Shown piece by piece: positions 1-6,002 of a stretch of 7,456 nucleotides of DNA. Under the pieces are notes generated by a model. That model was not told the origin of the DNA, did not search any database, and was given only the letters and a program-made list of their open reading frames with translations. Position numbers and translations under genes: made by a program. The stretch lies in assembly GCA_937895645.1 (NCBI GenBank), contig CALBKQ010000189.1, positions 1 to 7,456 on the forward strand, in the 5' to 3' direction. How positions within the stretch are numbered: the stretch's first letter is position 1; each line of letters starts with the position of its first letter. This stretch comes from an uncultured Clostridia bacterium. Lineage in GTDB: Bacteria > Bacillota > Clostridia > Oscillospirales > Acutalibacteraceae.

Positions 1-733
1 CTTCATCATAAAAAGCGGCGGCATTAAGAAGTCTTGCACAGAGATATGCCGCAAGAACAGACATGACAAAACTGACAACTGATACAATCGAACTCATTGC
101 AAGTGTTATGTCCATTGATGATGACGGGTCCGGACCGGTCTGAACTTTGTTGAGTACAACAGTTGTAATAAGACTGGCGATTGTTAGCGGAATACTTGCC
201 GCAATAGCGGTCCATGTGTAATAAAAGAATCTGTATTTTGCAATATTACCCTCAAAGGTTGTACGCTTTGTAATATATTTTGCAAAGAATACACCAAAAA
301 GAATAATAACAACTGCGCCGAAAATAGAATCTAAAAAATTAAATATAGGACTTGTTTCTTTCAAAGCTATATCTTTATCTGACATTGCAGAGAAAAAAGA
401 TATAAACATTCGTATCATTGAATATAAAAATTGAGGAAGATTAGAAATTAATCCTGCAATCAACATTGCAACAAAAGACACTATCTCAAAATAACGCATA
501 GGTTTTTCAGGTGTCTTTTTTATAGAGTTTACTTTTCTGTGATTATAATCAGGAAGTGAGAAGTAATCTTCAGGCAAAGCGTAGTGCAAAATGAGTCTTT
601 GCCCTATTTCAGCAGGTACTGTACCTGATTCTTCAACGGCGCGAAGTTCTTCTTCACTAATTTCAAGAATTGCTGCCAAATCTTTTAAGTAAAGTCCTTG
701 TTCAGCACGAAAATCAACTAATGTCTTTGCCAT
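1..733 (-). CDS. Helix-turn-helix membrane protein, 3' end outside the window (partial)
   Basis: Reading the minus strand from ATG at 731-733 gives 244 codons with no stop, so the gene continues past base 1. The start is fixed by a strong ribosome site, AAGGAGGG at 740-747, six bases upstream. Residues about 10-45 look like a Cro/C1-type helix-turn-helix (YLKDLAAILEIS, then EEELRAVEESG). A charged linker follows (about 46-80), then four hydrophobic stretches at about 82-103, 132-152, 170-194 and 208-233, so the visible protein is a DNA-binding-like head on a polytopic membrane domain. I do not recognise the family and assign no function. A cytoplasmic HTH on membrane helices is seen in some membrane-bound regulators, but this HTH could also be a protein-interaction fold. 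The gene has its own promoter behind the ATP synthase terminator, so it is probably a separate unit. Confidence 0.8.
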   Translation of the reverse strand, partial: MAKTLVDFRAEQGLYLKDLAAILEISEEELRAVEESGTVPAEIGQRLILHYALPEDYFSLPDYNHRKVNSIKKTPEKPMRYFEIVSFVAMLIAGLISNLPQFLYSMIRMFISFFSAMSDKDIALKETSPIFNFLDSIFGAVVIILFGVFFAKYITKRTTFEGNIAKYRFFYYTWTAIAASIPLTIASLITTVVLNKVQTGPDPSSSMDITLAMSSIVSVVSFVMSVLAAYLCARLLNAAAFYDE

Positions 734-762
734 AATAAACCCTCCTTATATGTTCTGACTTC

Positions 763-792
763 AGTATATCATATAAAGATAGATTCTGTCAA
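763..792 (-). promoter_or_regulatory. Sigma-A-type promoter for the HTH membrane protein gene
   Basis: On the minus strand the -35 box is TTGACA (787-792, perfect consensus) and the -10 box TATACT (763-768), with an 18-bp spacer and a TG one base before the -10 (extended -10). Transcription should begin near base 756, leaving a leader of about 20-25 nt with AAGGAGGG before the ATG at 733. The -35 box starts only three bases past the hairpin of the ATP synthase terminator. Confidence 0.8.
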
Positions 793-820
793 GAAAAAAG
801 AGACGCTATGCGTCTCTTTT
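791..820 (-). terminator. Rho-independent terminator of the ATP synthase operon
   Basis: A perfect 11-bp stem (796-806 paired with 810-820, arm AAAAGAGACGC) with a 3-nt loop is followed on the minus strand by a T-rich run (TTTTTTCTT, partly in the stem). It lies three bases past the atpC stop codon, so the operon ends with epsilon. The plus-strand side lacks a comparable T-run beyond the stem, so it reads best as a minus-strand terminator. Confidence 0.93.
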
Positions 821-823
821 AGG

Positions 824-1093
824 TTATTCTATAACTTCTTCAACCACGATAGTAATTTTATCATTATCAACTGTTGCAAAGCCTTTTGTTGTAGTGGCAG
901 AATACACGGTTTTACCATTTAGGAGTGCAGTCACATTACCTTTTTCAAGTGAGAAAAGTGCTTTTACATGACCTTTTCTGATACCGTAATTACCGCCGTT
1001 TTTACCATTTGCATCGTCACAAATATTCAAGTGAACAGAGTCGCATTCAATAGGTGAGAGTGAGCCTTTTGGGGTAGCAATAATCAACTGCAT
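824..1093 (-). CDS. atpC: ATP synthase epsilon subunit, short form with only the N-terminal domain
   Basis: Epsilon sits at the foot of the gamma rotor and couples F1 to the c-ring. The 89 residues match the N-terminal beta-sandwich: an opening like other epsilons (MQLIIATPKGSLSP), a G-N-Y-G-I-R-K-G-H segment at 34-42 in place of the usual GxxGILPGHAPL, and a closing strand GFATVDNDKITIVVEE. Most bacterial epsilons are about 130-140 residues and carry two C-terminal helices that can insert into F1 and block ATP hydrolysis; here the protein stops where that domain would begin, and the terminator follows at once, so no detached C-terminal piece is present. The start is supported by AAGGGGTG, which overlaps the atpD stop; the gap to atpD is 12 bp. 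Low similarity in the middle means assignment rests partly on position after atpD. Confidence 0.92.
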   Translation of the reverse strand: MQLIIATPKGSLSPIECDSVHLNICDDANGKNGGNYGIRKGHVKALFSLEKGNVTALLNGKTVYSATTTKGFATVDNDKITIVVEEVIE

Positions 1094-1105
1094 AACAACA
1101 CCCCT

Positions 1106-2497
1106 TTATTCATGTGCTTTGGCATAAACGTCGTCAATAGTGCCACACATTAAGAAATGCTGTTCAGGAATATTGTCGCACTCGCCACCAAGAATACACT
1201 CCATACCGTGAAGTGTCTTTTCAACAGGCACAAACACACCTTTATAACTTGTAAAGCTTTCAGCAACGTGGAATGGCTGACTCATAAAGCGTTGCACACG
1301 ACGGGCACGCTTAACGGTAGTTTTGTCTTCTTCTGAAAGTTCATCCATACCAAGAATTGCAATAATATCTTGTAAATCTGTGTATTTTTGAAGAATACGC
1401 TGTGTTTCTTTAGCAATACGGAAGTGCTTATCACCAACAAAGTCAGGGGATAAGATTCTTGAAGAAGATTCAAGTGGGTCAACAGCAGGGTAAATACCAA
1501 GTTCAACAATTTTTCTTGAAAGAACTGTTGTTGCGTCAAGGTGAGAGAATGTTGTTGCAGGAGCAGGGTCAGTAAGGTCGTCAGCAGGTACATAAACTGC
1601 CTGAACTGATGTGATTGAGCCGTTACCGGTTGAAACGATTCGCTCTTGCAATTTACCCATTTCAGATGCAAGTGTAGGCTGATAACCAACGGCAGATGGC
1701 ATTCTGCCTAAGAGGGCAGAAACTTCACTACCTGCCTGAGTGAAACGGAAAATATTATCAATAAACAAAAGAACGTCTTTGTGAGTGTTTTCACGAAAAT
1801 ATTCAGCCATTGTAAGACCAACAAGTGGCACACGAAGTCTTGCACCGGCAGTTTCATTCATCTGACCGAAAACAAGTGCAGTTTTATCAATAACCCCAGA
1901 CTGCTTCATTTCGTTCCAAAGGTCATTACCTTCACGTGAACGCTCACCAACACCAGCGAATACAGAGTAACCATTATGCTCAAAAGCAACGTTACGGATA
2001 AGCTCCATAATAAGCACAGTTTTACCAACACCAGCACCGCCGAAAAGACCGATTTTACCACCGCGAACATAAGGTGTCATAAGGTCAATAACTTTAATAC
2101 CTGTTTCAAGAATCTCTTTTGATGCAACAATGTCTGCAAATGGTGGCGCAGGGTGATGAATTGGCCATCTGAAATCAGTTTTGATTTCTTCACCATTATC
2201 AATAGGTTCACCAATAACATTAACCATTCTGCCAAGTGTTTCTTCACCAACACAAACTGTAATAGGTTCACCTGTATCTATTGCACTCATTCCTCGTGAC
2301 AAGCCATCAGTAGGATGCATAGAAATACATCTTACTTCACCGTTGCCAAGGTGTTGAGAAACTTCAACTACGTGTTTTTTACCGTTATATTCAATGGTAA
2401 CTGCGTGGAAAATATCAGGGACTTCCGTTGCGTCAAACAAAATATCAACAACCGGACCTGTTATTCTTAATACCATTCCCACAGAGCCTCTTGACAT
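1106..2497 (-). CDS. atpD: ATP synthase beta subunit (catalytic)
   Basis: Beta carries the catalytic sites of F1, making or hydrolysing ATP in rotation with alpha. The 463-residue product is of normal length. Visible: beta-barrel start (GMVLRITGPVVDILF), P-loop GGAGVGKT at 153-160 (Lys159, Thr160), GERSREGND with the catalytic Glu185, Walker B strand VLLFIDNIFRF with Asp247, adenine-side Tyr336 in ELGIYPAVDPL, and the DELSEED lever at 385-391. The frame is open 21 codons further upstream, inside atpG, but the ATG at 2495-2497 follows a perfect AAGGAGGT (2505-2512) and begins where beta subunits begin, so I use it. One small departure is MNETAGAR at 213-220, where most betas have MNEPPGxR. The gap to atpG is 13 bp, and the atpG stop overlaps the ribosome site. 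Confidence 0.98.
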   Translation of the reverse strand: MSRGSVGMVLRITGPVVDILFDATEVPDIFHAVTIEYNGKKHVVEVSQHLGNGEVRCISMHPTDGLSRGMSAIDTGEPITVCVGEETLGRMVNVIGEPIDNGEEIKTDFRWPIHHPAPPFADIVASKEILETGIKVIDLMTPYVRGGKIGLFGGAGVGKTVLIMELIRNVAFEHNGYSVFAGVGERSREGNDLWNEMKQSGVIDKTALVFGQMNETAGARLRVPLVGLTMAEYFRENTHKDVLLFIDNIFRFTQAGSEVSALLGRMPSAVGYQPTLASEMGKLQERIVSTGNGSITSVQAVYVPADDLTDPAPATTFSHLDATTVLSRKIVELGIYPAVDPLESSSRILSPDFVGDKHFRIAKETQRILQKYTDLQDIIAILGMDELSEEDKTTVKRARRVQRFMSQPFHVAESFTSYKGVFVPVEKTLHGMECILGGECDNIPEQHFLMCGTIDDVYAKAHE

Positions 2498-2504
2498 ATC
2501 AGTT

Positions 2505-2512
2505 ACCTCCTT
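2505..2512 (-). promoter_or_regulatory. Ribosome binding site deciding the atpD start
   Basis: AAGGAGGT on the minus strand, complementary to the 3' end of 16S rRNA, lies seven bases before ATG at 2497 and shares bases with the atpG stop TAA (2511-2513). It rules out the longer upstream start at 2560 and suggests that ribosomes finishing gamma can restart on beta, the most needed F1 product together with alpha. Confidence 0.9.
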
Positions 2513-3332
2513 ACTCGTTATGCTCAGACGCAGTTTCAAGCACATCGGCTGTAACTGCACTCTGGCGTTGTCTGTTGATTTCGCTCTCTAACTGTGCACA
2601 GTATTCTGTGGCAGTGTCATAGGCAGAACGCATTGTCATAAGTGTTGATGCGTTAGCGCCAAGAGCGACTTCAAGTAATAATTTATAGAATATTGATTGA
2701 AAAACTACGGGAGCAACATTTTCAATCACCATTTGTTTATCAGGCATAAGCAAAGTTTTGCTTTTAGCTTTAATATTATCATCACAGAATAAATCCTGAA
2801 CACAAGGTGTTTGTTTCATCATATTGGTATATTTCTGGTAAATTACCTTAACTGATGATATTTTCTGTGATTTTCGTAAATCTATTATATGGTCAAGCAA
2901 CTCATTAGCCTCGCTGTAATCGGGAATATCACCGAAAATAAACGAGTTTTCATAATTTATGTGCTTATTGTTACAATAGGTAATTGCCTGTTTGCCAACT
3001 GCAATAAGAATATGTTCTTTTTCAGATTTATCAATTTCTTCATGGGCAAATTTAAGCAAATCTGAATTGAATCCACCGCACAAACCCTTGTTTGAGGCTA
3101 TCACAATGTAGCATACAGGTGCGTTCTCGTTCATAGGTGGTAAAGCACCCAACAAGTCAGTTTTATATTCTTCATAAAGTTTCTCACACTGATTACCGTA
3201 TTCGTTATAGTTGTTATAAACTGTGGTAAGTTGAGAAATCTTTATTGAAGAAATTGTCTTCATTGCCTTTGATATTTTCTGCGTTGACTGTATGCCACGC
3301 AGTTTCTTTTTTAACACTTGAATTGCGGGCAT
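2511..3332 (-). CDS. atpG: ATP synthase gamma subunit (rotor shaft)
   Basis: Gamma is the central shaft turning inside the alpha3beta3 ring. The 273-residue product shows the N-terminal helix with the family pattern (LRGIQSTQKISKAMKTISSI, residues 11-30), the Rossmann-like middle with SNKGLCGGFNS at 80-90, and a C-terminal helix ending RQRQSAVTADVLE. It is slightly shorter than the usual 285 or so. The C-terminal segment is divergent: the widely conserved S-E-x-x-x-R-M-x-A-M-x-x-A-x-x-N-A pattern reads GANASTLMTMRSAYDTATEY, and the usual GGAxAL tail is replaced by TASEHNE. The start ATG at 3330-3332 is two bases after the stop of the fusion gene, with its ribosome site AGAGGT (3340-3345) inside the last codons of that gene, which suggests translational coupling to alpha. 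Confidence 0.97.
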   Translation of the reverse strand: MPAIQVLKKKLRGIQSTQKISKAMKTISSIKISQLTTVYNNYNEYGNQCEKLYEEYKTDLLGALPPMNENAPVCYIVIASNKGLCGGFNSDLLKFAHEEIDKSEKEHILIAVGKQAITYCNNKHINYENSFIFGDIPDYSEANELLDHIIDLRKSQKISSVKVIYQKYTNMMKQTPCVQDLFCDDNIKAKSKTLLMPDKQMVIENVAPVVFQSIFYKLLLEVALGANASTLMTMRSAYDTATEYCAQLESEINRQRQSAVTADVLETASEHNE

Positions 3333-3334
3333 AA

Positions 3335-5548
3335 TTAAGACCTCTTTGCGTATTCAGTTAAAGCTGCTTTAACTTTTTCCATAACTTCATTTGACATTTT
3401 TCTGCCTGATTTAAGTTCATTTGTAAGGTCAGGACAGTTGTTTTCAAAGTACTCATAAAGGCCACGCTCAAATTCTTCAGTTTCATGAACTTCAAAAGAT
3501 TTTGAATAACCTTCAGAAACGGCGAAAAGCAATAATGCCTGTTTCCAGTCCTCAACAGGATGATAACGGTTTTGTTTAAGCGCTTCCATAAGACGCTTAC
3601 CATAGTCAAGAGTCGCCTTTGTTTCGTCATCAATATCAGTGCCGAATTGTGTAAAATCTTCAAGTTCGCGATATTGCGCAAGTTTTGTACGAAGATTTGA
3701 AGACGCCTGTTTCATAAGTTTGGTCTGTGCTGCACTACCAACACGGGAAACTGAAAGTCCAACATTGATAGCAGGGCGCTGACCTTCGTTATAAAGCTCA
3801 GAGTCAAGGAAAATCTGACCGTCAGTAATAGAAATTACGTTAGTCGGAATATATGAAGAAATATCACCTGCAAGAGTTTCAATAATCGGCATAGCAGTAA
3901 TTGAGCCACCGCCGAGTTCATCTGACAAGTGAGCAGAGCGTTCAAGAAGTCTTGAATGAAGATAGAAAATGTCACCAGGGTAAGCCTCACGGCCTGATGG
4001 TCTGTGAAGAAGAAGTGACAATTCACGATATGCAACTGCGTGTTTTGATAAGTCGTCATAGATTATAAGAACATCTTTACCTGCATACATAAAGTATTCA
4101 GCCATAGCAGTGCCTGCAAATGGAGCAATATACTGTGATGCGGCAGAACCTGACGCAGTAGCAGCAACAATAGTTGTATATTTCATTGCATCGTATTTTT
4201 CAAGAGTTTCCTGAATTTCAGAAATAAGAGTTTCTTTCTGTCCGATTGCAACATAAATACAAATTGTATCTTTACCTTTTTGATTAAGGATTGTATCAAT
4301 AACAATTGCAGATTTACCTGTCTGGCGGTCACCGATAATAAGTTCACGCTGACCTTTACCGATTGGCACAAGTGCGTCAATAGCCTTGATACCTGTATGA
4401 AGTGGTGAGTTAACAGGTGCACGGTCAAGAATTGCAGGAGCGTCACATTCGATTGGTCGTCTTTCAGTAAACTCAATAGTACCGATACCATCAATAGGGT
4501 TGCCAACAGAGTCAACAATTCGTCCAAGTAAGCCTTCGCCTACAGGAACAGATGCGATTCTGCCTACACGACGGACAGGGCTACCACTGTCAATGTGTTC
4601 GTATTCGCCGAAGATTACGCAACCAATACGGTCCTGTTGAATGTCAAGAACCATACCGCGTTCACCACAGTCAAATTCAACAACTTCGCCGTACATAATG
4701 TCTGCAAGACCGTCCATCCAACAGATACCGTCAGAAATTGTCATAACACGACCTAACTGATATTTATATATTTTAGGAGCAAACTCAAACGCCAATTCTT
4801 TGAATTCTTTAAGAAGTTCAGCGCCTGCATCAGTATCTTCGATAGGCACTTTTGTCAAATGCTTTTCAAAGTGATAAAGTTCTTCTTTAATTGTAGCGTC
4901 ATAAACAGTGTCACCAATACGCAAACGAAGTCCGCCAATAAGGGATTCGTCCTCACGTACCCAAAGTGAAGTTTTACCGTTTACAGTATTAAGTAGTTCA
5001 GTAGTTGCTTTGTCAACTTTCTTAACAAGAGAATCATCTAATTTATAAGCAGATGTAAGGGTAACATAAAGCACATCGTGTCTTTTAAGATATGCCATAT
5101 CACCTGGTGTGAGTTTAATTTGAGAAAGGATTTCGTCAACAAGAGCAGATTCTTCATTACGGATTGCAGTAAAATATGGCTCAGTTTTGCAAAGTTTTGC
5201 CACATTTACACTCATAGCACCCATAAGACTTTTTCGTGCTTTTTCAATAGTTTCACGGTGTACCTCGTGGCATTCTCTTGCACCAAAAGTCTGAATTTGT
5301 CTTATTTTATGTTCTGCGTCTTTTTTTGCGTCAAGAATTGCAGAGTTTTCAGGTTGATTTTCAGGCGCACTTAAAGAAACCTCTTTGTATTCTGGCAAAG
5401 GGGTTTTCTCAATTAATTCAGCTTCATTAAGTTCATTTTCAATTCTTTCACGGCGGGGGCGGAAAATTGACAAAATAATTTTTTTTCCCAAAATTGCAAC
5501 AATTCCCACCAGAAGTAAAAAGTTTATTATTACATATTGAATTTCCAT
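3335..5548 (-). CDS. Fused ATP synthase b-like anchor / delta C-terminal domain / alpha subunit
   Basis: One 737-residue protein takes the place of delta and alpha. In order: a membrane helix (about 5-28) ending in the basic start of a b-type stalk (FRPRRERIENEL, 29-40); a proline-rich linker (about 49-70); a helical arm (about 70-145); a delta/OSCP C-terminal domain (about 151-231) with TLTSAYKLDDSL and the signature SLIGGLRLRIGDTVYDATI; then complete alpha from about 234. Alpha shows the P-loop GDRQTGKS (407-414, Lys412), IYDDLSKHA at 496-504 and the arginine finger Arg602 in SVSRVG. From Val234 it is 504 residues, the normal alpha size. No stop interrupts the joins. The start ATG lies one base after the atpF stop, with AAGGAT upstream. 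Mycobacteria have a b-delta fusion beside a separate b gene; alpha as a third part is not something I know of. It is the only alpha gene in the operon, so the product should be functional. Confidence 0.95.
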   Translation of the reverse strand: MEIQYVIINFLLLVGIVAILGKKIILSIFRPRRERIENELNEAELIEKTPLPEYKEVSLSAPENQPENSAILDAKKDAEHKIRQIQTFGARECHEVHRETIEKARKSLMGAMSVNVAKLCKTEPYFTAIRNEESALVDEILSQIKLTPGDMAYLKRHDVLYVTLTSAYKLDDSLVKKVDKATTELLNTVNGKTSLWVREDESLIGGLRLRIGDTVYDATIKEELYHFEKHLTKVPIEDTDAGAELLKEFKELAFEFAPKIYKYQLGRVMTISDGICWMDGLADIMYGEVVEFDCGERGMVLDIQQDRIGCVIFGEYEHIDSGSPVRRVGRIASVPVGEGLLGRIVDSVGNPIDGIGTIEFTERRPIECDAPAILDRAPVNSPLHTGIKAIDALVPIGKGQRELIIGDRQTGKSAIVIDTILNQKGKDTICIYVAIGQKETLISEIQETLEKYDAMKYTTIVAATASGSAASQYIAPFAGTAMAEYFMYAGKDVLIIYDDLSKHAVAYRELSLLLHRPSGREAYPGDIFYLHSRLLERSAHLSDELGGGSITAMPIIETLAGDISSYIPTNVISITDGQIFLDSELYNEGQRPAINVGLSVSRVGSAAQTKLMKQASSNLRTKLAQYRELEDFTQFGTDIDDETKATLDYGKRLMEALKQNRYHPVEDWKQALLLFAVSEGYSKSFEVHETEEFERGLYEYFENNCPDLTNELKSGRKMSNEVMEKVKAALTEYAKRS
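3338..4849 (-). other. atpA: Alpha-subunit portion of the fusion (residues 234-737)
   Basis: This is the part equivalent to a normal atpA product: N-terminal helix (about 239-260), beta-barrel from YQLGRVMTISDG, the nucleotide-binding domain and the C-terminal helical bundle ending TEYAKRS. Alpha alternates with beta in F1, binds non-catalytic nucleotide and supplies Arg602 to the catalytic site. There is no ATG between codon 151 and codon 269, and codon 269 lies inside the barrel, so a free alpha could only begin at a non-ATG codon. GTG at 4847-4849 is at the right place but has no convincing ribosome site. Confidence 0.9.
4856..5098 (-). other. atpH: Delta/OSCP C-terminal domain inside the fusion (residues 151-231)
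   Basis: Delta joins the peripheral stalk to the top of F1. Residues 159-231 follow the C-terminal domain pattern of delta: a strand then TSAYKLDD (family: TAxPLSxxE), a helix, a GK turn (191-192), then ESLIGGLRLRIGDTVYDATI and a last helix YHFEKHL, matching the family's D-P-x-L-I-G-G-x-x-x-x-x-G-D-x-x-x-D-x-S. The roughly 105-residue six-helix N-terminal domain that normally precedes it is not recognisable; the region before it is a short helical arm. The assignment of this domain is good; the claim of a missing N-terminal domain is by eye. Confidence 0.85.
5096..5105 (-). promoter_or_regulatory. Possible internal translation start within the fusion gene
   Basis: Codon 151 is ATG (5096-5098) and is directly preceded by AGGTGAT (5099-5105), a seven-base match to the anti-Shine-Dalgarno complement. 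Use of it would give a soluble delta-domain/alpha protein of 587 residues without the membrane anchor. The spacing from AGG to ATG is only four bases, shorter than at the other genes here, so this may be chance. Confidence 0.25.
5207..5548 (-). other. Second b-like membrane anchor and arm of the fusion (residues 1-114)
   Basis: It begins with a single membrane helix (YVIINFLLLVGIVAIL, then GKKIILSIF), cytoplasmic face marked by basic residues, and the pattern R-R-x-R-I-E-x-E-L that also occurs in the neighbouring atpF product (K-R-R-N-R-I-E). That supports descent from a b subunit. Unlike b, the helix is broken by about 20 residues rich in Pro, Glu and Ser (49-70) before an arm with heptad-like charge pattern (70-108). 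It may pair with the separate b chain, as b and b-delta do in mycobacteria; that pairing is inferred. Confidence 0.75.
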
Positions 5549-5549
5549 T

Positions 5550-5981
5550 TTATTTTATCCTTGGTTGGTTAATAAGTCGGTCTGCAAATATTTCTGCAAT
5601 CTGTTTTGTTGAGTTTTCCGCTGTTGCAAGAATTCTTGAGCACTCTTTTGCACATTCTTCACGGTATGTTTCGTATGTGCTGAGTCTCATTGCTTTTGCA
5701 GACTCAACTGATTTTTTACTGTCAGCGTGAATTTTTTCGATTTCTAAATCGGCATTTGCTTTTTGTTCTTTTAAGAAAGCCAGTTTACGCTCTTGAAGTT
5801 TCTTTTCGTACTCTTCTGTAAGACGCTGTACTTCAAGTTGCTTTTCTTTTACTTTTTCTATACGGTTACGGCGTTTTTCCATAACATCTAAAACCGGTTT
5901 GAACAACCAGTTGTGAAGAATAAGCATTAACAGTAAAAAGCAGATTACAGTCCATATTATAACGGATATCTGTATGCTCAT
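5550..5981 (-). CDS. atpF: ATP synthase b subunit (peripheral stalk)
   Basis: Subunit b is the stator arm linking membrane subunit a to F1. The 143-residue product has one membrane helix (about 7-26), the family signature NWLFKPVLDVMEKRRNRIEK (24-43), then a long, highly charged helix with no prolines until residue 140, ending KQIAEIFADRLIN as many b subunits do. It is a little shorter than the usual 155-170. The ATG at 5979-5981 follows AAGGTGAT (5988-5995). The gap to atpE is 21 bp, and its stop is one base before the start of the fusion gene, whose own N-terminus is a second b-like chain. The operon therefore encodes two different b-type proteins, as in mycobacteria, cyanobacteria and chloroplasts (b and b'). 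Confidence 0.96.
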   Translation of the reverse strand: MSIQISVIIWTVICFLLLMLILHNWLFKPVLDVMEKRRNRIEKVKEKQLEVQRLTEEYEKKLQERKLAFLKEQKANADLEIEKIHADSKKSVESAKAMRLSTYETYREECAKECSRILATAENSTKQIAEIFADRLINQPRIK

Positions 5982-6002
5982 TTTTATATCACCTTAAATT
6001 AC

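Noticed and set aside
127..136. Palindrome GGTCCGGACC as a possible operator
   Set aside because: It lies inside the coding frame of the HTH membrane protein (Thr-Gly-Pro-Asp-Pro) far from any promoter; a ten-base palindrome there is best explained as chance.
24..215. Cys/Ser-rich 63-codon open frame on the minus strand
   Set aside because: It overlaps the HTH membrane protein gene in a different frame on the same strand, lacks a ribosome site, and its composition looks like an out-of-frame reading.
2498..2560. Longer atpD start, adding 21 residues upstream of Met at 2497
   Set aside because: The extra segment lies in the end of atpG, has no beta-subunit character, and a perfect AAGGAGGT directly precedes the ATG at 2497.
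4820..4880. Fusion as an assembly error joining separate atpH and atpA genes
   Set aside because: Both sides are intact and in the same frame, and no ATG or strong ribosome site lies at the junction, as a separate atpA would need. An error cannot be excluded without reads, but the sequence gives no sign of it.
5078..5374. Plus-strand open frame of 98 codons opposite the fusion gene
   Set aside because: It is fully antisense to the strongly supported fusion gene, has no ribosome site or family resemblance, and is Cys/Phe-rich as expected for an antisense shadow.
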